The notes under the pieces are model-generated. The model was given only the letters and a program-made list of their open reading frames with translations. It did no database searches and had not been told where the DNA came from. A stretch of 64,000 nucleotides of DNA, taken from DAIMZI01 sp036734025 (GTDB taxonomy: Bacteria > Pseudomonadota > Alphaproteobacteria > Rhizobiales > Rhodomicrobiaceae). A program made the position numbers and the translations under genes. The stretch lies in NCBI GenBank assembly GCA_036734025.1, contig DAIMZI010000013.1:11340-75339 (forward strand), read 5' to 3'. This document shows, piece by piece, positions 48,601-56,171 of the stretch (positions are counted from its first letter, which is position 1; every line of letters starts with the position of its first letter).

Positions 48601-50498
48601 TTCAGACCCAGCCTTTCAGCGTGATCGGCGTCGGCGACATGTCGGGCGATGTTTTCGGCAACGGCATGCTGCTGTCGCGCCAGACGCGGCTTGTAGCGGC
48701 CTTCGATCACCGCGACATATTCATTGATCCGCAGCCCGACATCGAGCGCGGCTGGGACGAGCGCAAACGGCTGTTCGATCTGCCCCGCTCAAGCTGGCAG
48801 GACTATGACCGCAGCCTGATATCGCCCGGCGGCGGCGTCTTCAGCCGCGCCGCGAAATCCATTGCGCTCAGCCAGCAGATGCGCGACCTGACCGGGCTGG
48901 GCGACAGCCACGCCGCGCCCAACGATCTGATCCGCGCCCTGCTGCGCGCGCCGGTCGATCTGCTGTGGTTCGGCGGCATCGGCACATTCATCCGCGCCGA
49001 GAGCGAAAGCAATGAACAGGTAAACGACCGCGCCAATGACGCGTTGCGGATTACCGCCAGCGAGGTCGGCGCCAGGGTCATCGGCGAGGGCGCCAATCTG
49101 GGCATCACCCAGCGGGGCCGGATCGCCTTCGCCATGGCTGGCGGACGGGTCAATACCGACGCCATCGACAATTCCGCTGGCGTCAATTCGTCGGATTTTG
49201 AGGTGAACATCAAGATCGCACTGGGCAAGGCCGAGCGCGCCGGGCGTATCACCCGCGATGAACGCAACACAATCCTCGCCAGCATGACAGACCAGGTGGC
49301 CCAAAGCTGCCTGCGCAACAATTATCTTCAGTCGCTGGCGATCAGCCTGGGCGCGCGGCGTGGGCTTGAGGACCTTGGCTTTCAGGCGCGGCTGATGGAC
49401 CAGCTCGAAAAGGCCGGGCTGGACCGGGAGGTTGAAGACCTGCCGTCGCCCGCCGAGATCAGTGAACGACGCAAGCAGGCCCAACCGCTGACCCGGCCCG
49501 AACTGGCGGTGCTGCTCGCATACGCCAAGATCGCCGCCTATGATACGCTCATTAACTCCCCGGTGTGCCGAGATCCGTTCCTGAGCAACGCGCTGCAAGC
49601 CTATTTTCCGCAGGCTCTTCGCGAGCGCTTCGCCGCAGAGATCGAAGCCCATCCGCTGCGCCGCGAGATCATCGCCACCCAGCTCGCCAACACCATCATC
49701 AACCGCGGCGGCTCCACCTTGCTGCTGCGCCTGACCGAGGAAACCGGCCGCGCAGCCGATGAGATCGCCTATGCGTTCGCCGCTGCCATGGAGGTGTTCG
49801 GCCTGGAGGCCCTGTATCTGGAACTGGACGCGCTGGACAACCGCATTGATGGCGCGCACCAACTCGATCTCTACCTGATGGTTCAGGATATCGTGCGCCG
49901 TCAAACTGCCTGGTTTCTGCGCCACGGCAATTTCAGTGATGGTCTGAGCGCGGTCATCGAACATTATCGCACTGGCCTGAGCGAGATCGGCGGCCGGCTC
50001 GATGAACTCATGTCGCCCCAGCAGCGAGAGCGGCTGGAGCGCCGGATCGATGCGTTCTCGCAGTATGGTGTGCCGCGGCAACTGGCGCAACGCCTGGCGC
50101 GGCTGAGCCCGCTTGGCGAGACCCCCGATATCGTGCTGGGTGCTGACGATGCCGGTGTCAGCGTGGCCGATATCGCCCCGGTGATGTTCGGCATATTCGA
50201 TTATTTCCGTCTGGACGATCTGCGCGAGGCCGCCGAGGCCATTGCCGAGTCCGACTTTTTCGAAAGGCTTGCCGTCAACACGACGATGGAAACGGCGGCG
50301 GCGGCGGTGCGCGGCATCGCCGCCCAGGGTATGCGGGCACCATCGCGCGAAGACGGTTTCGCCGGCTGGCGCAAGACGCGCGAAAGCCAGGTGGAGCGCG
50401 CGCGCGAAAGCGTCGCCAGCACCATCGACACGCAGGATCCGAGCCTCGCCAAACTGACCGTGGCAGTATCCCATCTGCGCGATCTGGCCGGCTCATGA
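45675..50498 (+). CDS. NAD-specific glutamate dehydrogenase, large (about 180 kDa) type
   Basis: A 1607-residue enzyme that deaminates glutamate to 2-oxoglutarate, mainly for catabolism. The first 700 residues are regulatory ACT-like segments; the catalytic region includes KNAVIIPQGAKGGFYPVRLK near residue 838, GDMSGDVFGNGMLLSRQTRL near residue 988, and GEGANLGITQRGRIAFA after it. A helical C-terminal region completes the L_180 class. Bacteria use it for growth on glutamate and histidine. Its stop overlaps the ATG of a major-facilitator gene (ATGA), so the two are translated together. Confidence 0.95.
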   Translation: MSDSRPHSSSETVGLIVEQISAPEARRHLILQFAGQLFGDIEELELASHAPEVMADLAREAYATFDTRSPGMANVRVRDASTDKWNATIIEIANDDMPFLLDSVLSELVDRGMTPNITAHPIIRTARDAAGRLVALGDAPAPSDAIVQTESFILIETDEMVSDAMRDDLQRALEGVMRQVRIVVDDWSAMLERLGRAIASYRSATVPVSRDALEEAIRFLEWIENRNFIFLGMRNYTFDGTLSPPELRPDPASGLGVLRDPQQHVLRQPGDNTQLSPEIVDLFLTSDPLIVTKANLRSNIHRRVQMDVISVKLYDDGDQPSGEIRIVGLFTSSAYTRSAEDIPLLRRKVSEVLGRSGFRENSHSWRALRNVLETYPRDELFQMDVDLLEHFATGIFYLDSRPRTRVFVRRDQFERFVSVLVYVSRDRYNTTVRERICEYLEGEFGGTMAALTPFFTSGPMVRLHVVIWRDETAPILKASDNLDSGLERIVRTWREDVRDRLREVHGRQANPLIAKYFDAFSAGYEEYNTPERALHDIAKLETLTPQTPVAVDFCRDESCSASQIRVSLYRIGEPIPLSRRVPMFENMGFAAISERTFPITLTGSQGLMTAYLHDITLETRNGTLDDVTPHKDRLEECFLRVWNEDAGNDSYNGLVLAAGLTWRETAIFRAYGSYLRQTGAPFGQAYLAATLRRHNGITRCLAMLFANLFDPARPEDVATRDALAGDQIAEIESRLSDVASLDEDRILRRFVTLIRATKRTNFYQSAARSGHPLLIAFKLASREIDGLPAPRPFAEIFIHSPRVEGVHLRGGTIARGGIRWSDRPQDFRFEVLGLAKAQQVKNAVIIPQGAKGGFYPVRLKPNASREDRMDEAIACYKLFISGLLAVTDNLRDERIIPPKDLVRHDGDDAYLVVAADKGTATFSDIANGISQDHEFWLDDAFASGGSAGYDHKKMGITARGAWEAVKRHFREINHDIQTQPFSVIGVGDMSGDVFGNGMLLSRQTRLVAAFDHRDIFIDPQPDIERGWDERKRLFDLPRSSWQDYDRSLISPGGGVFSRAAKSIALSQQMRDLTGLGDSHAAPNDLIRALLRAPVDLLWFGGIGTFIRAESESNEQVNDRANDALRITASEVGARVIGEGANLGITQRGRIAFAMAGGRVNTDAIDNSAGVNSSDFEVNIKIALGKAERAGRITRDERNTILASMTDQVAQSCLRNNYLQSLAISLGARRGLEDLGFQARLMDQLEKAGLDREVEDLPSPAEISERRKQAQPLTRPELAVLLAYAKIAAYDTLINSPVCRDPFLSNALQAYFPQALRERFAAEIEAHPLRREIIATQLANTIINRGGSTLLLRLTEETGRAADEIAYAFAAAMEVFGLEALYLELDALDNRIDGAHQLDLYLMVQDIVRRQTAWFLRHGNFSDGLSAVIEHYRTGLSEIGGRLDELMSPQQRERLERRIDAFSQYGVPRQLAQRLARLSPLGETPDIVLGADDAGVSVADIAPVMFGIFDYFRLDDLREAAEAIAESDFFERLAVNTTMETAAAAVRGIAAQGMRAPSREDGFAGWRKTRESQVERARESVASTIDTQDPSLAKLTVAVSHLRDLAGS

Positions 50499-51889
50499 GC
50501 ACGGAAATAGCCGGGCACAGCGAACCCTTGTCTCAGCCGGCCGGGCGTCTGGCCCGGCAAAGCTGGATGTTCTTCGATTGGGCGACGCAACCCTTCTTCA
50601 CGCTCGTCACGACGTTCCTGTTTGCGCCGTTCTTCACCAATGTCTTCATCGCCGATGCGGCGGCTGGTCAGGCCCTGTGGGGCTACACGCTGGCGGCTGC
50701 CGGCATCGTGGTGGCTTTGGCAAGCCCGGTGCTCGGCGCCATGGCCGACGCCGGCGGGCGGCGAAAGCCCTGGATCTTCGCCTGTTCGGTCGTATTCGTG
50801 ATCGCCCAGGCCATGTTGTGGTTCGCCCTGCCCGGCGATGCCGCGCTGGTGCCGCTGATCGTCATCGCGGTGATCGCCGCGGTCATATCGGTCGAGCTTG
50901 CGACCGTATTCACCAATGCGATGATGCCCTCACTCGCCGGGTCTGAAGGACAGGGCCGGCTGTCGGGCTATGGCTGGGCGCTGGGCTACGTCGGCGGTCT
51001 CGTGGCCCTGATCATCTTCATCGCGCTGATCGTCCCGGCGCCGGACAGCGGGCGCACGCTGTTGGGACTTGCGCCGATCCTGCCGCTCGATGCTGCATCG
51101 GGAGAAGCCCAGCGGCTGACCGGCCCGTTTTCCGCCATCTGGTATATCGTGTTCGTGCTGCCCTTGTTCCTGTTCACGCCCGATCTGCAAGGCCCTCGGC
51201 TTGCCCTGTCGCGCGCCGTGCGCGTCGGCCTCGGCGATTTGGCCCGTACCGTGGCGAACCTGCGCGGACATGGCAACATCATCCGCTTTCTCCTGGCCCG
51301 CATGCTGTTCATCGACGGGCTCAGCGCGATCTTCACCTTCGGCGGCATCTATGCGGCCATGACCTTCGACTGGGGCGCAACCAGCCTCGGCGTATTCGGG
51401 ATCATACTGGCGTTGACGGCCGGGATCGGCGCGGCGCTGGGGGGAATACTGGATGACAGGCTAAGCGCAAGGAGCGTCATTCTCGGCGCGCTCGTCCTGC
51501 TCATCATAGGCGCGGCCGGGGCAATTTCGGTGAGCAGCACGCACTGGCTGTTCGTCCTGCCGCTTCCCGTGGGCGATGCGGATGCCGGCCTGTTCGGCGC
51601 GCCGGGCGAGCGGATCTATATCGGCTTTGCCATGCTGATCGGGCTTGCAGCCGGACCGCTTCAGGCGTCCTGCCGTAGCTTCATGGCGCGTGTGGCGCCG
51701 AGCGACCAGATGACCGCATTCTTCGGCCTGCTGGCATTTTCCGGCAAGATCACGGCGTTCGCCGCGCCGCTGATGGTGGGCATCGTCACAACGGCGACCG
51801 GCGACACCAGGCTCGGCATTGCCACCATCGGGCTGTTTCTGCTGGCCGGGCTGGCGCTGATGCTGACGGTGCGCGGCGACCGGCCATGA
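50495..51889 (+). CDS. Major-facilitator transporter, UMF1-like
   Basis: A 464-residue membrane protein with about twelve helices. It begins near WMFFDWATQPFFTLVTTFLF, the entry motif of the UMF1 family, and has LASPVLGAMADAGGRRKPWI with the family A-motif between helices 2 and 3. The substrate of bacterial members is not known. Coupled translation with NAD-glutamate dehydrogenase suggests movement of a related metabolite, for example glutamate or a product of its breakdown. Confidence 0.85.
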   Translation: MSTEIAGHSEPLSQPAGRLARQSWMFFDWATQPFFTLVTTFLFAPFFTNVFIADAAAGQALWGYTLAAAGIVVALASPVLGAMADAGGRRKPWIFACSVVFVIAQAMLWFALPGDAALVPLIVIAVIAAVISVELATVFTNAMMPSLAGSEGQGRLSGYGWALGYVGGLVALIIFIALIVPAPDSGRTLLGLAPILPLDAASGEAQRLTGPFSAIWYIVFVLPLFLFTPDLQGPRLALSRAVRVGLGDLARTVANLRGHGNIIRFLLARMLFIDGLSAIFTFGGIYAAMTFDWGATSLGVFGIILALTAGIGAALGGILDDRLSARSVILGALVLLIIGAAGAISVSSTHWLFVLPLPVGDADAGLFGAPGERIYIGFAMLIGLAAGPLQASCRSFMARVAPSDQMTAFFGLLAFSGKITAFAAPLMVGIVTTATGDTRLGIATIGLFLLAGLALMLTVRGDRP

Positions 51890-51906
51890 TCCTGAAATGA
51901 CGGCGG

Positions 51907-52074
51907 GCGCGAAACCGGGTTCCACTTTCGCGCCAAAATGCTTCTGGTTATTGTTTGATCGCATTTTTATGGCGCGAAACCGGGTTCCACTTTCGCGCCA
52001 AAATGCTTCTGGTTATTGCTTGGTCGCATTTTTATGACGCGAAACCGGGTTCCACTTTCGCGCCAAAATGCTCA
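51907..52074. repeat. Tandem 65-bp repeat, two and a half copies
   Basis: Units start at 51907, 51972 and 52037; the third stops after about 36 bases, at the purH stop codon. Each unit begins with an inverted repeat, GCGCGAAA...TTTCGCGC, around CCGGGTTCCAC, followed by CAAAATGCTTCTGG and a T-rich tail. Similar GAAACCGG-TTCCACTTT repeats are scattered in Rhizobiales intergenic DNA as I recall. Sitting between convergent genes, the hairpins could also stop transcription from both sides. Confidence 0.88.
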
Positions 52075-53661
52075 GTGCCGGAAATGGCGCATGCCGGTGA
52101 ACACCATCGCCAGGTCCGCTTCGTCGGCGGCAGCGATCACTTCATCATCACGGATCGACCCGCCCGGTTGAATCACCGCCGTCGCGCCCGCTTCCGCAGC
52201 CGCCATCAGCCCGTCGGCGAAAGGGAAGAACGCGTCTGAAGCGACCACAGAGCCGACCGTCGCCGGCACGTCCAGCCCGGCAGCCCGAGCCGCATCTTGC
52301 GCCTTGGCGGCAGCGATGCGCGTGCTGTCGACGCGGCTCATCTGTCCGGCTCCTATGCCGACCGTCGCCCCGTCCCTGGCATACACGATCGCATTGGACT
52401 TCACATGCTTGGCCACCTTGAAGGCAAACTTCATGTCGGCGCGTTCGCGCTCGCTCGGCTTGCGCCTGCTGACCACGCGCAGGTCGTGATCCTCCACCAG
52501 ACCGTTGTCGCGCGCCTGGACCAGCAGCCCTCCCGCCACATTGCGCACCATCAGCCCCGTGCTCGCGGGATCGGGCAATCCTCCGGCAAGCAGAAGGCGG
52601 ATGTTCTTCTTGCGGGCGATGAGCGCGCAGGCCGCATCCGTCGCATCGGGCGCGATGATCACCTCGGTAAAGGTCTTGATGATCTCGGCAGCCGCCGTTT
52701 CGTCCAATGTCCGGTTGACAGCGACGATGCCGCCATAGGCGCTGACGGTGTCGCATGCCAGCGCCTTCCGATAGGCTTCGACGAGCGTCTCGTCGAGCGC
52801 CACGCCGCACGGGTTGGCGTGCTTGATGATCGCGACGGCGGCGCCCTCGGTGGGGGAGAATTCCGCCACGAGTTCAAAGGCCGCATCGGTATCGTTCAGA
52901 TTGTTGTAGCTCAGTTCCTTGCCCTGCACCTGTAGCGCCGTCGTGACGCCGATACGAGGCTCACTGCCTTCATAGAGTGCCGCCCACTGATGCGGATTTT
53001 CGCCATAGCGCAGCTTCTGGCGCAGCACGCCCGGGAAATTGCGTCGCCTCGGCGCAGGCTCGTCGATGACGCCGGCGAACCACGCGCTTATGGCGCCGTC
53101 ATATGCTGCGGTGTGGGCAAAGGCGGCCGCCGCCAGGCGCGTGCGCAAGCTTGCACTGATCCCGCCGCTGGCGCGCAACTCGCGCAGCACGCCGTCATAG
53201 TCCTCGGGCTCGACCACAACGGCCACGAACGCATGGTTCTTGGCTGCCGCGCGGATCATCGCCGGACCGCCGATGTCGATATTCTCGATGCAATCGGCAA
53301 ATTTCGCGCCCGAGGTCACGGTGTGCGAAAACGGATAGAGATTGACGACAAGCAGGTCGATCGGCGCAATCGCGTGCTGTGCCATCGCCGCTTCGTGCGC
53401 AGGCTCGCCGCGCACCGCCAGCAGCCCGCCATGGATGACCGGATGCAAGGTCTTCACCCGCCCGTCCATGATCTCGGGAAAGCCGGTGAGTTCCGATACC
53501 TCCTTCACCGCGAGGCCGGCATCGCGCAACAGTTTCGCCGTACCCCCGGTTGAAATGATCTCCACGCCCAGTTCGCCGAGCGCCTTGGCGAATTCGGCGA
53601 TCCCGGTCTTTTCGGAAACCGAGATGAGAGCTCGGCGCACCTTGATCTGGTCGGATGACAT
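52072..53661 (-). CDS. purH: Bifunctional AICAR transformylase/IMP cyclohydrolase
   Basis: A 529-residue enzyme for the last two steps of IMP synthesis. The N-terminal IMP cyclohydrolase domain (RRALISVSEKTGIAEFAKAL; STGGTAKLLRDAGL; RVKTLHPVIHGGLL) is followed by the transformylase domain with KYGENPHQ-like RYGENPHQWAALY, and AIIKHANPCGVA carrying the catalytic Lys-His. The final residues (MVFTGMRHFRH) are normal. Its stop codon abuts a tandem repeat. Confidence 0.97.
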   Translation of the reverse strand: MSSDQIKVRRALISVSEKTGIAEFAKALGELGVEIISTGGTAKLLRDAGLAVKEVSELTGFPEIMDGRVKTLHPVIHGGLLAVRGEPAHEAAMAQHAIAPIDLLVVNLYPFSHTVTSGAKFADCIENIDIGGPAMIRAAAKNHAFVAVVVEPEDYDGVLRELRASGGISASLRTRLAAAAFAHTAAYDGAISAWFAGVIDEPAPRRRNFPGVLRQKLRYGENPHQWAALYEGSEPRIGVTTALQVQGKELSYNNLNDTDAAFELVAEFSPTEGAAVAIIKHANPCGVALDETLVEAYRKALACDTVSAYGGIVAVNRTLDETAAAEIIKTFTEVIIAPDATDAACALIARKKNIRLLLAGGLPDPASTGLMVRNVAGGLLVQARDNGLVEDHDLRVVSRRKPSERERADMKFAFKVAKHVKSNAIVYARDGATVGIGAGQMSRVDSTRIAAAKAQDAARAAGLDVPATVGSVVASDAFFPFADGLMAAAEAGATAVIQPGGSIRDDEVIAAADEADLAMVFTGMRHFRH

Positions 53662-53780
53662 TAATATTGCCCTGGCAAAGGATCACGATCGCGCGCCAAA
53701 TCGATGACGGCGCATTACCGCCTTGATAGATCAGGCGCATGGCGCATGTCGATGGCGATGGGTCAAAGATCACCAGCCGA

Positions 53781-54608
53781 TCAATCGGCGGCGAAGGGCG
53801 CAAGCAGCGCAAGCGCTGCATCGTGAAGAGCCGCATTGGCGGTTGCGATCACGCAGCCCCCTTCGCTGGCGCTCGCGCCGGTCCACGAGGTCACCCGTCC
53901 GCCGGCGCCTTCGATGATCGGCATGAGCGGCGCGATGTCATACGTCTTGAGACAGCATTCGATGACGATATCCACATGTCCCATGGCCAGCAGACAATAA
54001 TTGTAGCAATCGCCGCCATAGCGCATGATCCGCACCTCGCGGCCAAGCGCCGCAAGCGCTTGCTGCTCGCGCGGCTTGCGGAACATGTCCGGCGTGGTCG
54101 TCGCGATCATCGCCTGGCCCAGCTGCGCACTGGTGCCGGCGCGCAAGGAATGGGTGGAGCCAACTGGCCCACGGCGAAAATGCGATGTCTCGCCGTCGCC
54201 CCAGAAGCGTTCCTCGGTGAAGGGCTGGTCCATGAGCCCGATGAGCGGCCGGCCGCGATGGCTGAGCCCGATGAGCGTGCCCCAGATCGGCAGGCCCATG
54301 ATGAATGATCGGGTGCCGTCGATCGGGTCCAGGGTCCAGCAGAATTCGGCCTGCTGGTTATGAACGCCATATTCCTCACCGATGATGCCGTGATCGGGAA
54401 AATGGCGGGTGATCTCGTCGCGAATGGCACGCTCGGCGCCGCGGTCGGCCGCGGTCACGGGATCGAACGAACCCCCTTGGGACTTGTCATCGACGCTCTG
54501 AGGCCGGCGAAACAAGGGCATGATGACCCCGCCCGAAATATCGGCCAGCCGATGGGCGAAGCCGATGAAATCATCGATATCGTCGCGACCGGGGGCGGGC
54601 TGGTCCAT
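53781..54608 (-). CDS. hisN: Inositol-monophosphatase family phosphatase, probably histidinol-phosphatase
   Basis: A 275-residue Mg-dependent phosphatase. Metal-binding motifs are GEEYG, the LDPIDGTRSFIMGLPIWGT loop and YDIAPLMPIIEGAGG near the end. The version with GTRSF and CWTLDPIDGT fits the HisN subgroup found in alphaproteobacteria and actinobacteria lacking HisB phosphatase; inositol or other phosphates remain possible. ATG 54608 has GGAG six bases upstream. An mmgR/suhB-like sRNA gene lies next door; that RNA family was named for its location by another IMPase-family gene. Confidence 0.85.
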   Translation of the reverse strand: MDQPAPGRDDIDDFIGFAHRLADISGGVIMPLFRRPQSVDDKSQGGSFDPVTAADRGAERAIRDEITRHFPDHGIIGEEYGVHNQQAEFCWTLDPIDGTRSFIMGLPIWGTLIGLSHRGRPLIGLMDQPFTEERFWGDGETSHFRRGPVGSTHSLRAGTSAQLGQAMIATTTPDMFRKPREQQALAALGREVRIMRYGGDCYNYCLLAMGHVDIVIECCLKTYDIAPLMPIIEGAGGRVTSWTGASASEGGCVIATANAALHDAALALLAPFAAD

Positions 54609-54848
54609 GCTGCGCTCCATTGGGCGGGTGAAGGGATATGCCGCGGGGGCAAGGGCAAGGGCCGATGGCTTGCCGGGTCGAAAGTCGGGGATCAACCACT
54701 CATCAATGCCTGTTCGATAAACTTTCTGTCATATACCGCCGGCGCGACAAAGGCGAGTTGGGTAAGTCATTGTCAGCCTTGAGCCTGTTGCTGCTGCGCA
54801 TCATATGGCCCAGCCAAGGCTCATTTCTCTTTTTGCCCTTGAATTTTG

Positions 54849-54877
54849 TGCGCTGCAATGTCATGTTTGTGCAGCGC
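54849..54877. promoter_or_regulatory. Inverted repeat before the sRNA promoter
   Basis: GCGCTGCA (54850-54857) and TGCAGCGC (54870-54877) form an eight-base inverted repeat with a 12-base spacer, the second arm overlapping a possible -35 element (TTGTGC). The core TGCGCTGCA is of the same TGC-N3-GCA kind as sites before the phasin genes. A -10-like TATGAT lies at 54888-54893, 15 bases after TTGTGC. Confidence 0.45.
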
Positions 54878-54898
54878 GATATGATCCTATGATCTATT

Positions 54899-54966
54899 GC
54901 GTGCCCTCCTTGGGCGTTTCCTCCCTAGACTTGGGCCGTTCACACATTGGACGGCCCCTTTTTTTT
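54899..54966 (+). ncRNA. mmgR: suhB/mmgR family small RNA
   Basis: About 70 bases with the three parts of this family. First comes a small hairpin GCCC-UCCUU-GGGC (54903-54915), then the single-stranded conserved decamer UUUCCUCCCU (54917-54926). The 3' part is a rho-independent terminator, GGGCCGU (54933-54939) pairing with ACGGCCC (54951-54957), followed by eight T residues. In Sinorhizobium the RNA limits polyhydroxybutyrate and phasin levels when nitrogen is short. The CU-rich decamer can pair with ribosome-binding sites. The 5' end is estimated from a -10-like TATGAT. The adjacent IMPase-family gene matches the locus for which the family was named. Confidence 0.8.
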
Positions 54967-54982
54967 GTGAGCTCGCTTGCGC

Positions 54983-55918
54983 TCATTCAGCTGCAGCCTG
55001 AAAATGTCTGCTGCGCGGCGAGAATTCCGCAATCAGCTGGGCACACAGCGCCTGCAAATCGCTGCGCAGGACTTGGAACCCGGACTTGAGCTCAAAGCTG
55101 CGCTCGCACACATAAATGCCGCGATTGACCTCGATCTGCAGTGCATGAACCTGCGTGTGGGGCCGGCCATATTCTTCGGTGATGTGGCCGCCGGCATAGG
55201 GCTTGTTGATGGCGACAGTATAGCCGGCCGCGCGCAAATGAATGGCGACGAACTCGACGATCTCGCGTGAGCAGGACGCGCCGAACCTGTCGCCGAGCAC
55301 CACATCGGCGCCTTGGGCGCCCCCTGCTTCGCCCAGTTGCGATGGCATCGAATGGCAATCCACGAGAAATGCGCAGCCGAAGCAGGCTCGCGCTTCTTCC
55401 AGCAAGGCACGCAGCGCCTGGTGATAGGGTCGATAAAGCCGGTCAATCCGGGCCAGTGCCACGCTCAAGGGAATAGGCGAGCTGTAAATCTCTTCCTGCT
55501 CGTTGACGATGCGCGGAATCGTGCCCAGCCCGCCGATCACCCGCAGGCTGCTTGAATTGACGTAATCGGGTAGCTTTTCGGCGAATAGCGCAGGGTCGAG
55601 TTCGAAGATCTGCCGGTTCAGGTCAAGATAGGCTCGCGGGAAGCGCGCACTCATCAAGGTCGCGCCGAGTTGGGTGACTGGCTCGAACAGCTGATCGACG
55701 AAAAAATCTTCCGACATCCGCAGCGCATGGGCGCTGAGCCTCGACGTGGAGACGAAGGCCGACGGATAGACGCGCCCGCTGTGAGGCGAATTGAAAACGA
55801 ACGGGGCGCGTCCGCCGGCGGGGCGCGCTATGACGAACGCAGGATGCAATTCGGTCTCGATTGCCTTCAGTTCGCGCTCCAGCCAGCGCGACGGCGAGAG
55901 AAGCCGCGAAATCAGCAT
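54983..55918 (-). CDS. N-formylglutamate amidohydrolase family protein
   Basis: A 311-residue zinc hydrolase of the FGase family. Typical marks are PFVFNSPHSGRVYPSAF, ARFPRAYLDLNR, FLVDCHSMPS with metal ligands, and the C-terminal NKPYAGGHITEEYGRPHTQV with ALQIEVNRGIYV. The family releases formate from N-formylglutamate at the end of histidine breakdown; other members cleave related amides. No hut genes are in the window, so it may be a paralogue with another role. Confidence 0.88.
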   Translation of the reverse strand: MLISRLLSPSRWLERELKAIETELHPAFVIARPAGGRAPFVFNSPHSGRVYPSAFVSTSRLSAHALRMSEDFFVDQLFEPVTQLGATLMSARFPRAYLDLNRQIFELDPALFAEKLPDYVNSSSLRVIGGLGTIPRIVNEQEEIYSSPIPLSVALARIDRLYRPYHQALRALLEEARACFGCAFLVDCHSMPSQLGEAGGAQGADVVLGDRFGASCSREIVEFVAIHLRAAGYTVAINKPYAGGHITEEYGRPHTQVHALQIEVNRGIYVCERSFELKSGFQVLRSDLQALCAQLIAEFSPRSRHFQAAAE

Positions 55919-56171
55919 AATTTCATTTTGTTCAGGTTTGATTCACCGAGAAGGAAAAACATGCATCCGATGGCCTCATGGCCGCACAGCATCATGGCCG
56001 AAGACAACCTCGTTTCCGTCGAACATGCAGGTGTGATCTTACACCAGCAACACAAACGTAGCATGATTTGATCCGTTATACGCCATCTCGATGGTTTAAC
56101 CGCACCACTGCGATAATTCCTCATCCGGCGCGGCCCCCAAGCTTTCACCGACCAGCAGCGAGCATGAATTC

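Noticed and set aside
48789..50474. A 561-codon minus-strand frame opposite NAD-glutamate dehydrogenase
   Set aside because: Antisense shadow; the glutamate dehydrogenase frame is full length and conserved.
51903..52076. CRISPR array suspected from regular repeats
   Set aside because: The repeat unit is 65 bp with no unique spacers; the copies are head-to-tail tandem and there are no cas genes.
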